A DNA stretch of 64,000 nucleotides from Paractinoplanes tereljensis (GTDB lineage: Bacteria; Actinomycetota; Actinomycetes; Mycobacteriales; Micromonosporaceae). The stretch spans positions 306,037 through 370,036 of the forward strand of contig NZ_BOMY01000050.1 of NCBI RefSeq assembly GCF_016862435.1. Reading direction: 5' to 3'. How positions within the stretch are numbered: position 1 is the first letter of the stretch; the number at the start of each line of letters is the position of its first letter. The notes under the pieces were generated by a model. The model was not told the origin of the DNA and did no database searches. It saw nothing but the letters and a program-made list of their open reading frames with translations. This document shows, piece by piece, positions 17,527 to 25,121 of this stretch. A program made the translations under genes and the position numbers.

Positions 17527-18954
17527 ATGACAGTCGGCCTCGCGCGGGTCACGATCAGTGCGCCGCACCGCCGGGTCGACGTCGCGCTTCCCGAACATGT
17601 CCCGCTGGCCGAGCTGCTGCCCGAAGTGCTTCGCCATGCCGGCGAAGGACTCGCCGACGACGGCGAGAAACACGGCGGGTGGGTGCTGCGGCGGATGGAC
17701 GGCGTCGCGCTGGCCACTTCCCAAGGTCTTTTCCCCCAGGGCGTACGGGATGGGGAGGTCCTTCATCTCGTCCCGGCTCACAACGAGTGGCCCGAGCTGG
17801 AGTACGACGATGTCGTCGAGGCCATCGCCGAGGGCGCCCGTCGCCGCGGCAGCGTGTGGACTCCCGCGTCCACCCGCACGGCCACTCTGGCCGGTGCCGG
17901 GGTGCTGCTCCTGCTCGGCCTGATCGCGGTGCTGCTCGCCGGTCCGGCGTGGAACGCCGGGGCCTTCACCGGGCTCGGCGTCGCGGTGATCCTCGCGCTG
18001 GCCGGCGTGACCGCGTCCCGGGCGTACGGGGATTCCCGCGCCGGTGCGGCCCTCGGGGCGTACGCCATGCCCTACGCGTTCGCCGGCGCATCCGTCCTGG
18101 TCGGCACCACCGACCGGGTCGGCGTGGTCGCGCTGCTGCCCTGGCTCGGCGACTCCGAGGTGCTGGCCGGCTCGGTGGCGTTGCTGGTGGTGGCCGCGCT
18201 CGGCGGGGTCGGCGTGGCGGCGTCGCTGCGGTTGTTCACGGCCGGGGCGGTGGTCGGCCTACTCGGCGCGGTGACCGCCCTGGTCAGCATGCTGACCACG
18301 GCGGCCGGGGCGGCGGCGGTGCTGCTGGCCGCGCTGGTCTGCGGGATCGGCGCGCTGCCGCTGCTGGCCATCCGGTTCGGCAAGATGCCCACCCCGCCGG
18401 TCACCCTGCCCACCGGCACCGACGCGTCGGCCGGTTTCACCGGGGCCGGCAACTCGCTGGACGCCGCCCGCGAACGCCCGGACCGGGCCACCGTCTTCGC
18501 GGCCGTCACCCGCACCGAGGAACTGCTGGCCGGCATGCTGCTCGGGCACACCGTGCTGGCCGCCGCCGCGTTCCTGGTGCTGGCCACGTCCGGCTCGCTG
18601 TCGGCGCGCATCCTGGCCGCGGTCTCGGCCGCGTCGCTGCTGCTGCGGTCCCGGCTCTTCGTCACGCTGCGACAGCGGGTGCCGCTGGTGGTCGGCGGCC
18701 TGATCGGGATGTTCTGCCTCGGCGTCGACCTGCTGCTGCGCGCGGACGGCACGGTCCTGCTCGCGGTCGTCGGCGGCGCCCTGGTGCTGGCGATGGTCAC
18801 CGTCGCGGCCGGCGCTACCTACTCCCGCAAGCCGCCGTCGCCCTACCTCGGGCGGGCCGCCGACCTGTTGGACACCATTGTCGTGGTGTCGGTGATCCCG
18901 GTGGCGTGCGCGGTTGTCGGCCTCTACGACGCGGTCAGCAACATCAGCCTCTGA
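17527..18954 (+). CDS. eccD: Type VII secretion integral membrane protein EccD
   Basis: 475 residues from the ATG at 17527, preceded by GGGAAGAAG. An N-terminal ubiquitin-like YukD domain (residues 1-90, starting VTISAPHRRVDVALPEH) is followed by about eleven hydrophobic helices from residue 115 to the end (for example LLLLGLIAVLLAGPAW and LLVVAALGGVGVAASL). EccD dimers form the vestibule of the ESX inner-membrane complex. It is divergent from eccC and followed by an inverted-repeat element rather than another ecc gene. Confidence 0.95.
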   Translation: MTVGLARVTISAPHRRVDVALPEHVPLAELLPEVLRHAGEGLADDGEKHGGWVLRRMDGVALATSQGLFPQGVRDGEVLHLVPAHNEWPELEYDDVVEAIAEGARRRGSVWTPASTRTATLAGAGVLLLLGLIAVLLAGPAWNAGAFTGLGVAVILALAGVTASRAYGDSRAGAALGAYAMPYAFAGASVLVGTTDRVGVVALLPWLGDSEVLAGSVALLVVAALGGVGVAASLRLFTAGAVVGLLGAVTALVSMLTTAAGAAAVLLAALVCGIGALPLLAIRFGKMPTPPVTLPTGTDASAGFTGAGNSLDAARERPDRATVFAAVTRTEELLAGMLLGHTVLAAAAFLVLATSGSLSARILAAVSAASLLLRSRLFVTLRQRVPLVVGGLIGMFCLGVDLLLRADGTVLLAVVGGALVLAMVTVAAGATYSRKPPSPYLGRAADLLDTIVVVSVIPVACAVVGLYDAVSNISL

Positions 18955-18977
18955 CCGCGATCGTCTACATCGGCCAA

Positions 18978-19057
18978 TGAGGGTTATTCAGGACCTACCT
19001 CGAGTGCAGCGGGCTGCAGGTCAGCGGCTTGGCCGCCACCGTCCTGAATGATCCTCA
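18978..19057. repeat. 80-bp element bounded by 17-bp imperfect inverted repeats
   Basis: Arms 18978-18994 and 19041-19057 are reverse complements at 15 of 17 positions. The interior is itself self-complementary in part (CAGC-GG-GCTG at about 19006-19015; GCGGC/GCCGC nearby). It begins 23 bases after the eccD stop. It could be the eccD terminator, a structured RNA or a dispersed palindromic (MITE- or REP-like) repeat; no coding frame fits. Confidence 0.6.
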
Positions 19058-19152
19058 TTTCAGTCGGAATTTCGCGCCGATTTGCCGACGAGATCCTTTC
19101 GGTGCTTTTCGATCTCGCGCGGTTGTGTGCGTTTCCGATCAAGAGCGCAAAG

Positions 19153-19182
19153 AAACGCGGGCGGCCGTGGCCGCCCGCGTTT
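19153..19182 (-). terminator. Strong hairpin downstream of ppa
   Basis: Perfect 14-bp inverted repeat (19153-19166 and 19169-19182) with only two bases between the arms, so the real loop opens a few base pairs. It starts AAACGC and ends GCGTTT, giving an A/T-flanked GC stem usable in both directions. It lies 43 bases beyond the ppa stop and could also stop read-through from eccD. Confidence 0.8.
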
Positions 19183-19225
19183 CGTATTAGGTTGGATCGG
19201 CGGGTCCGGGAGCGGACCGATCGAA

Positions 19226-19726
19226 TCAGTGCTCGCCGTGCTCTTCGGCGTCCTCGGCACGCTTGAACGACGCCCGGATCTCTTCCTCGGCCTCGACCCG
19301 GCCGGTCCAGGTCGCGCCCTCGACCGACTTGCCCGGCTCCAGGTCCTTGTAGACCGTGAAGAAGTGCTGGATCTCCATCCGGTCGAACTCACCCAGGTGG
19401 TGGATGTCCCGCAGGTGCTCCTGACGGGGGTCCTCGTAAGGCACGCAGAGGACCTTGTCGTCCCGGCCCTTCTCGTCACTCATCCGGAACATGCCGATCG
19501 CCCGGGCCCGGATCAGGCAGCCCGGGAACGTCGGCTCCTGCACCAGGACCAGGGCGTCCAGCGGGTCACCGTCCTGACCGAGGGTGCCCTCGATGAAGCC
19601 GTAGTCCGCCGGGTATTGAGTCGCCGTGAAGAGGGTCCGGTCGAGCCGGATCCGGCCGGTCTTGTGGTCGACCTCGTACTTGTTTCGCTGGCCCTTGGGG
19701 ATCTCAACCAGAACGTCGAAATCCAT
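19226..19726 (-). CDS. ppa: Inorganic pyrophosphatase (family I)
   Basis: 166 residues from the ATG at 19726, which has an AAGGGAG ribosome-binding site; an ATG eight codons earlier is less likely. It hydrolyses pyrophosphate released by biosynthetic reactions. Visible signatures: EIPKGQRNKYEVDHKTG, the ADYGFIEGT region, and the metal-binding DGDPLDALVLV (three aspartates). A conserved-length bacterial hexameric type. The Mycobacterium neighbour is likewise the dacB-like gene, here transcribed divergently. Confidence 0.96.
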   Translation of the reverse strand: MDFDVLVEIPKGQRNKYEVDHKTGRIRLDRTLFTATQYPADYGFIEGTLGQDGDPLDALVLVQEPTFPGCLIRARAIGMFRMSDEKGRDDKVLCVPYEDPRQEHLRDIHHLGEFDRMEIQHFFTVYKDLEPGKSVEGATWTGRVEAEEEIRASFKRAEDAEEHGEH

Positions 19727-20043
19727 AGTTAGCTCCCTTGACTCGCCCACCGAAAAATGCCGGTCACGATCGCGGGAACCATGGCGGAAATATCAATCCC
19801 ACCGGATCCGCGCGCAACGATGTGCCGGATGTCGCTAGTCTCCCCTAAGTCTTGCGCAGCGGTAGAGGAGGGGCGCGTGGGGAGGCAAGATTCACACAAC
19901 GGGCCCGCTCGCTTCGGCGCTCCCGAGCCGCATCATGCCTCCGGCAACGGTAACCCAGTCGCTTGCCGCCGGAGCGATGCTTCCGGATCTTTGGACGCCC
20001 GGCCTATCCGGTGGACGCGAGGGCATCGGCGGCGGTGAGCTGG
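19727..20043. other. Intergenic region between ppa and the dacB-like gene (317 bases)
   Basis: This stretch separates the divergent ppa and D-Ala-D-Ala carboxypeptidase genes. It must hold both promoters. A TAGTCT hexamer near 19836 resembles a -10 element for the rightward gene, but no convincing -35 element, operator or small gene was found. The carboxypeptidase frame stays open back to 19963, so part of it could be coding. Confidence 0.4.
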
Positions 20044-22041
20044 ATGGATTCCTCGCAAGAACCACGCGATGGTGCGAAACGGGCGGAAGATCGACAGGTG
20101 CATCCCCAGAATGACGGCGACGGCGACCGGCCGGACCCGCAGGCACAGCGTCCGGGGCAGGGCGGCCGAGGGCCGTCGGGCGATGATCGAGCGCCGGAGC
20201 GAGGCGGGTCGGAAACCGGACAGCCGTCGGGGCCGGGTGGTCCAGCCGGTGGGAATCGGGCCGAGGGTGGCCAGGCGGCCGGGCTGGCTCGGATCGCCGG
20301 TAGCGGTCAGGTGCGCGGGGGTGGGCCGGTGCCTCAGGGGGTGCAGACGCCCTGGGGGCTGCGGAAGCCCGGCGGCGAGACCGCGCTGGATGCGGGTAGC
20401 GCGCCCGGCGTAGCGAACGTGCCGAACGTGCCTGCGGCCGATGGTGTGCAGACGCCGTGGGGATTGCAGCGCCCCGACGGCGGGCCGGTACCTGACTGGA
20501 CGCCACCGCCGGTCGAGCCGAAGCCGCCGGTGGCGCCGGATGATGTGGTTGGCTCCGCTCCGGCGGAGCCGGCGGTTCGGGATGCCGGGCCGGGCCGTGC
20601 GGGCGCAACGGCCGTAACCGGCGACGAAGGCCGCCCTGAGCAGGCGGGCGCTGTCGATGCCCGTACCAAAAAAGGGCGGAAGCTGATCTCGCTGGTCTCG
20701 GCCGGCCTGGTTTTGCTCTTCGGTCTGGTGTTTTTGGTGGTGGTCAAGCCGGGGCCGGTCGCGAAGGTGCTGGGTGGGACGGCCACGGTTACCTCGACCG
20801 TCACGGCCGATCCGACGCCGACGGCGGTGCTGGCGGCGGCTACCGCGATTGGCACGGCGCCGGATGCGGCCAAGGTCAAGGCGGCGCTGGATCCGCTGGT
20901 CAGGTCGGCGGCGCTGGGTACTGAGGTGCATGTGTCGGTGGTTGATGCGGCCACTTCGACCGCGCTCTATGCGCAGCTGGCTGACGTTCCGGCCACGCCG
21001 GCCTCCACCACCAAGCTGCTGACCGCGGCTACCGCGCTGGCGGCCCGCGGGCCGGCCTATCGGATCAGCACCACCGCGGTGGCCGGGAGTGCCTCGGGTG
21101 AGGTGGTGCTGGTGGGCGGCGGGGATCCGACGCTGTCGGTGAACGCCAAGGCGTTGTTCCCGGGGGCGGCTCGGCTCGACGAGCTGGCGACGCAGGTGAA
21201 GAAGGCGCTCGGTGGGGTGAAGCCGACCAAGGTCACGGTGGATACATCGCTGTTCAGCGGGCCGGAGACGGCGACCGGATGGGCGTCCGACGACATCTCG
21301 CTCGGGCAGGTGTCCCGGATTCAGCCGCTGATGACCAACGGCGGGCGGATCAAGCCGGTGGACAACGAGCACGGGGGCGACCCGCGCTATCCGGATCCGG
21401 CGATCGCTACCGGTCAGTCGTTCGCGAAGCTGCTCGGCGTCCCGACCGCCACCGTCAAGCGGGGGAAGGCGCCGGCCGGCGCCGCCGCGCTGGGCGAGGT
21501 GCAGTCGCCGCCGCTGCAGCAGATCACCGACTGGATGCTGTCGGAGAGCGACAACACCCTGGCCGAGGTCGTGGCGCGGCAGGTCGCCCTGGCCGCCGGC
21601 CGGCCGGGCAGCTTCGCGGGGGCCACCGACGCGATCATCGCGAAGCTCAAGGAGTGGGGGCTGCCGGGCGACGAGGCCGACCTGTACGACGGGAGTGGGT
21701 TGTCCCGGCACAACGGGATCAGTCCGGCCCTGCTCACCGGGCTGCTGACGCTGGCCGCGAGCGGGAGTCAGCCGGCCCTCGGCGGGATCTTCAGCGGGCT
21801 GCCGGTGGCGGGCTGGTCGGGGACGCTGGACAACCGGTTCGCCACGCCCGAGGCCAACCGGGTTGCGCGCGGGGTCGTCCGGGCCAAGACCGGCACGCTC
21901 AGCGGGGTCAACACCATGGCCGGACTGTTGACCACCGCGGACGGGCGACTGCTGGTCTTCGCGATCATGGCGAGCGGCGCTACCAGCGCCAAGGCGGCCC
22001 TGGACAAGGTGCCCGCGAGGCTTGTGACCTGCGGTTGCTGA
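20044..22041 (+). CDS. dacB: D-alanyl-D-alanine carboxypeptidase/endopeptidase (PBP4 class, DacB-like)
   Basis: About 665 residues from ATG 20044 (GTG 20035 is an alternative). A long cytoplasmic Pro/Gly-rich N-terminus of about 200 residues contains two copies of GVQTPWGL (20338 and 20446). One transmembrane helix follows (LISLVSAGLVLLFGLVFLVVV), then a type-C low-molecular-weight penicillin-binding domain with SxxK in ASTTKLLTA, SxN in SESDNTLAE and KTG in KTGTLSGVN. It trims or cleaves peptide cross-links in peptidoglycan. It heads the dacB-metalloprotease-tilS-hpt-ftsH gene order known from Mycobacterium. The cytoplasmic tail is much longer than in the mycobacterial homologue. Confidence 0.9.
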   Translation: MDSSQEPRDGAKRAEDRQVHPQNDGDGDRPDPQAQRPGQGGRGPSGDDRAPERGGSETGQPSGPGGPAGGNRAEGGQAAGLARIAGSGQVRGGGPVPQGVQTPWGLRKPGGETALDAGSAPGVANVPNVPAADGVQTPWGLQRPDGGPVPDWTPPPVEPKPPVAPDDVVGSAPAEPAVRDAGPGRAGATAVTGDEGRPEQAGAVDARTKKGRKLISLVSAGLVLLFGLVFLVVVKPGPVAKVLGGTATVTSTVTADPTPTAVLAAATAIGTAPDAAKVKAALDPLVRSAALGTEVHVSVVDAATSTALYAQLADVPATPASTTKLLTAATALAARGPAYRISTTAVAGSASGEVVLVGGGDPTLSVNAKALFPGAARLDELATQVKKALGGVKPTKVTVDTSLFSGPETATGWASDDISLGQVSRIQPLMTNGGRIKPVDNEHGGDPRYPDPAIATGQSFAKLLGVPTATVKRGKAPAGAAALGEVQSPPLQQITDWMLSESDNTLAEVVARQVALAAGRPGSFAGATDAIIAKLKEWGLPGDEADLYDGSGLSRHNGISPALLTGLLTLAASGSQPALGGIFSGLPVAGWSGTLDNRFATPEANRVARGVVRAKTGTLSGVNTMAGLLTTADGRLLVFAIMASGATSAKAALDKVPARLVTCGC

Positions 22042-22134
22042 GTCAACGTGGCAAGCCTTTAGTCCGATCAAGGGTGGTGGGCGGGGCGGAGGACGTCGGA
22101 GTTCGAGGTGGATTTCCGCGGGTACGGTGGGTGC

Positions 22135-23199
22135 ATGGCGCAGTTCGTTGATTGGGATCTGGCCGCTGCTACCGCAGGCGCGCTGTCTAAATCCGGCCCC
22201 GCGGTCTCCTACGACGACGCGATGCAGGTGGTGTCCGAGCTGCGCGCGCTCACCGATGAGGCGGCCGGTCACGTGACCGCCTACACCGGTCTCGCGCCGC
22301 AGGTCGAGGTGCCGCCGGTGCGCGTGGTGGACCGTAAGGACTGGGCCGCCGTCAACATCGGCGGGCTCAAACAGGTGATCATTCCGCTGGTCAGCCGCCT
22401 CTCCGGCGACAAGCAGCCGGGTGGGCTGGCCGACGCGATCGGTTCCCGGGTGACCGGGGTGCAGGCCGGCACGATCCTGGCCTACCTGTCCGGCCGGGTC
22501 CTCGGGCAATACGAGGTGTTCTCCGGCAACCCCGGCCAGCTGCTGCTCAACGCGCCCAACATCGTCGAGGTGGAGCGCAAGCTCGGCGCCGACCCGCGCG
22601 ACTTCCGGCTGTGGGTCTGCCTGCACGAGGTCACCCACCGGGTCCAGTTCACCGCGGTGCCGTGGATGCGGGGCTACTTCCTCGGCGAGGTGCAGGCCTT
22701 CGTCGACGCGTCGCAGAGCGGTGGCGAGCACATCCTCGAGCGGCTGCGCCGCGGCGTGGCCACCATGTCCGACGCGCTGCGCGACCCGGAGAGCCGGGCC
22801 TCGGTCATCGACATCGTGCAGACCCCCGCGCAGAAAGCGGTGCTCGACCGCCTCACCGCGCTGATGACGCTGCTCGAAGGGCACGCCGAGTTCGTGATGG
22901 ACGGCGTCGGGCCCGAGGTGATCCCCTCGGTCGAGTCGATCCGGTCCAAGTTCAACCGCCGCCGCGAGAGCGGAAACCCGCTGGAGAAGGCCATCCGGCG
23001 CCTGCTCGGCATCGAGGTCAAGATGCGGCAGTACGCCGAGGGCCGCAAGTTCGTGCACGGGGTCGTCGAGCGGGTCGGGATGGAGGGCTTCAACAAGGTC
23101 TTCGACTCGCCGCTGACCCTGCCGCGCCTCGACGAGCTCGGTGACCCGGACGCCTGGGTGGCCCGGGTGCACGGCCCCCAGCCGGCGATCGGCGGGTAG
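22135..23199 (+). CDS. Zinc-dependent metalloprotease (DUF2342 / F420-associated family)
   Basis: 354 residues from ATG 22135. The zinc-binding HExxH motif lies in WVCLHEVTHRVQF near residue 165, with a downstream glutamate-rich segment (GHAEFVMDGVGPEVIPS) probably supplying the third ligand. The family is nearly confined to Actinobacteria and is annotated as coenzyme-F420-biosynthesis associated from genomic co-occurrence; its substrate is unknown. The stop codon is followed at once by the tilS GTG, indicating one transcript. Confidence 0.88.
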   Translation: MAQFVDWDLAAATAGALSKSGPAVSYDDAMQVVSELRALTDEAAGHVTAYTGLAPQVEVPPVRVVDRKDWAAVNIGGLKQVIIPLVSRLSGDKQPGGLADAIGSRVTGVQAGTILAYLSGRVLGQYEVFSGNPGQLLLNAPNIVEVERKLGADPRDFRLWVCLHEVTHRVQFTAVPWMRGYFLGEVQAFVDASQSGGEHILERLRRGVATMSDALRDPESRASVIDIVQTPAQKAVLDRLTALMTLLEGHAEFVMDGVGPEVIPSVESIRSKFNRRRESGNPLEKAIRRLLGIEVKMRQYAEGRKFVHGVVERVGMEGFNKVFDSPLTLPRLDELGDPDAWVARVHGPQPAIGG

Positions 23200-24159
23200 G
23201 TGGCCCGCATCCCGCCGTCGGTGGCGGCGGTGCGGCAGGCCGTCCGGCGGGCTCTTCCGCCGGGCCTGGTGCTCGTTGCCTGCTCGGGCGGGGCGGATTC
23301 GCTGGCCCTGGCCGCGGCGGCGCGATTCGTCGGCTCAGCGGTCGGGCTGGTGACCGTTGATCACGGGCTGCAGGAGGGGTCGGATCGGCGGGCTCTGGAC
23401 GTCTCCGGGTGGGCCCGGGATTTTGGTTTTGCGCCGGTCGAGGTCGCGACCGTGTCGGTGGCCGGGCTGGGCGGCGGGCCGGAAGCGGCGGCGCGGTCGG
23501 CTCGCTATGCGGCGCTGTCTTCTGTTGCGGCGCGGGTCGGGGCGTCCGCGGTGTTGCTCGGGCACACCCGGGACGACCAGGCCGAGACAGTCCTGCTGGC
23601 GCTCGCGCGCGGAGCCGGGCCGCGCGGGCTGTCCGGGATGCCACGGCAGAAGGGGATCTTTCTGCGGCCGCTGCTGGACGTGGGGCGGGCCGACACTCGC
23701 AAGGCCTGCGCGGCGCTCGGGCTGGTGCCCTGGGACGACCCGCACAACACCGATCCGGCCTTTGCCCGGTCCCGGGTGCGGGGAGCGGCACTGCCGGCGC
23801 TGGTGGAGGCGCTCGGGCCGGCCGTGGTGGCCAACCTGGCCCGGTCGGCGGAACAGATCGCTTCGGACAGTTCGGCGCTTGATGCCCTGGCCGCGGCGGC
23901 ACTGCTTCAGGCGTACGCCTCGGGTCCTGGGTCTGGGTTGGATGTTTCGGATTTGTCCGGAATGGTGGCGGCGATCCGCACCCGGGTTCTGCACGCCTGG
24001 GCCAAAGCGCTCGGTGCGTCGGGGGCGGCCCTGTCGCATCGGCACGTCGCGGCGCTCGACGCGCTCGTCACCGGATGGCATGGGCAGGGCGAAGTACACC
24101 TTCCCGGGGGGATTCGGGTGGCTCGGGTGCGCGGACAACTCGTTCGAGTGCCCGACTGA
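23200..24159 (+). CDS. tilS: tRNA(Ile)-lysidine synthetase
   Basis: 319 residues from a GTG that abuts the previous stop. The PP-loop ATPase motif SGGADSLAL (near residue 30) and the conserved GHTRDDQAETVL segment identify the N-type ATP pyrophosphatase. The enzyme converts the wobble cytidine of tRNA-Ile(CAU) to lysidine. The C-terminal third is short, as usual in Actinobacteria. It is followed after 136 bases by hpt, a pairing conserved across many bacteria. Confidence 0.94.
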   Translation: MARIPPSVAAVRQAVRRALPPGLVLVACSGGADSLALAAAARFVGSAVGLVTVDHGLQEGSDRRALDVSGWARDFGFAPVEVATVSVAGLGGGPEAAARSARYAALSSVAARVGASAVLLGHTRDDQAETVLLALARGAGPRGLSGMPRQKGIFLRPLLDVGRADTRKACAALGLVPWDDPHNTDPAFARSRVRGAALPALVEALGPAVVANLARSAEQIASDSSALDALAAAALLQAYASGPGSGLDVSDLSGMVAAIRTRVLHAWAKALGASGAALSHRHVAALDALVTGWHGQGEVHLPGGIRVARVRGQLVRVPD

Positions 24160-24295
24160 CTTGTGAGAACTGTCACTCACGGTGTCCGATTCACCGGTCA
24201 AGAGGGGTGGAACGGGCACTTTTCCTCGGGATTTCCCCCATCCGACCACCGCCCCGTTCGACGGTCGGCAACCTTGATGCGGCAGTCTTAGCCCC

Positions 24296-24871
24296 ATGGC
24301 TGACGGCTCCTGGTACGACGCCGACATCGATCACGTGATCATTTCCGAGGAGCAGATCCGGGAAAAGACCGCCGAGCTGGCGAAGCAGGTCTCCGCCGAC
24401 CATGCCGACGTCGATGGGGGCATCCTTCTGGTCTGCGTGCTGAAGGGCGCGGTCATGTTCATGGCCGATTTCGCCCGGGCGCTCGGCAACCACGGACCGT
24501 CCATCGAGATGGAGTTCATGGCGGTCTCCTCCTACGGGCAGGGGACGACCTCGTCCGGCGTGGTGCGCATCCTCAAGGACCTGGATCGCGACATCACCGG
24601 CCGGCACGTGGTGATCGTCGAGGACATCGTCGATTCCGGTCTGACCCTGTCCTGGCTGATGAAGTACCTGCAGTCGCGCCAGCCGGCGAGCGTCGAGGTG
24701 GTGGCGCTGTTCCGCAAGCCGGACGCGGTAAAGGTGCAGGTCCCGGTGAAGTACGTGGGCTTCGACATCCCGAACGAGTTCGTGGTCGGCTACGGTCTGG
24801 ATTTCGCCGAGCGCTACCGTGAGCTGCCGTACGTCGGGGTCTTGAAGCCTGAGGTCTACGCCCGTAGCTGA
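24296..24871 (+). CDS. hpt: Hypoxanthine phosphoribosyltransferase
   Basis: 191 residues from ATG 24296. The PRPP-binding signature VVIVEDIVDSGLTL lies near residue 104, with LLVCVLKGAVMFMADFAR before it and VGFDIPNEFVVGYGLDFAERY, the purine-binding C-terminal region, after it. It salvages hypoxanthine (and guanine) to the mononucleotides. Full family length; it lies between tilS and ftsH as in other Actinobacteria and Firmicutes. Confidence 0.95.
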   Translation: MADGSWYDADIDHVIISEEQIREKTAELAKQVSADHADVDGGILLVCVLKGAVMFMADFARALGNHGPSIEMEFMAVSSYGQGTTSSGVVRILKDLDRDITGRHVVIVEDIVDSGLTLSWLMKYLQSRQPASVEVVALFRKPDAVKVQVPVKYVGFDIPNEFVVGYGLDFAERYRELPYVGVLKPEVYARS

Positions 24872-25121
24872 ACCACTTTCTCAGCGTCTTCTCAGAATTC
24901 GTCTTTATGGGTGGATTTGGCAGGAAAGCACGCTGAACGGACGGGTGCTTCCGGGTGTCCGGCCACCGGGCTCACGGGTTCGTAGGCGGCACCCACGGTG
25001 TACGGTCGAGTGACCGATGGCGCAGTGTCACTAGGCGTCGGAGGGGCCGCCGCAGGGCGGCGACGTTGAGGTGACCAGACGCCGATCAGGAGGGTCCGGG
25101 CGCTCGCCGCCCGACAACAGC

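Noticed and set aside
19933..23172. A 1079-codon minus-strand open frame antisense to dacB and the metalloprotease gene
   Set aside because: Same shadow effect; no domain recognised and it runs over two well-supported genes.
24872..25121. A riboswitch or small gene upstream of ftsH
   Set aside because: Only short repeats and a weak palindrome are present; nothing resembles a known aptamer or a coding frame with a ribosome-binding site.
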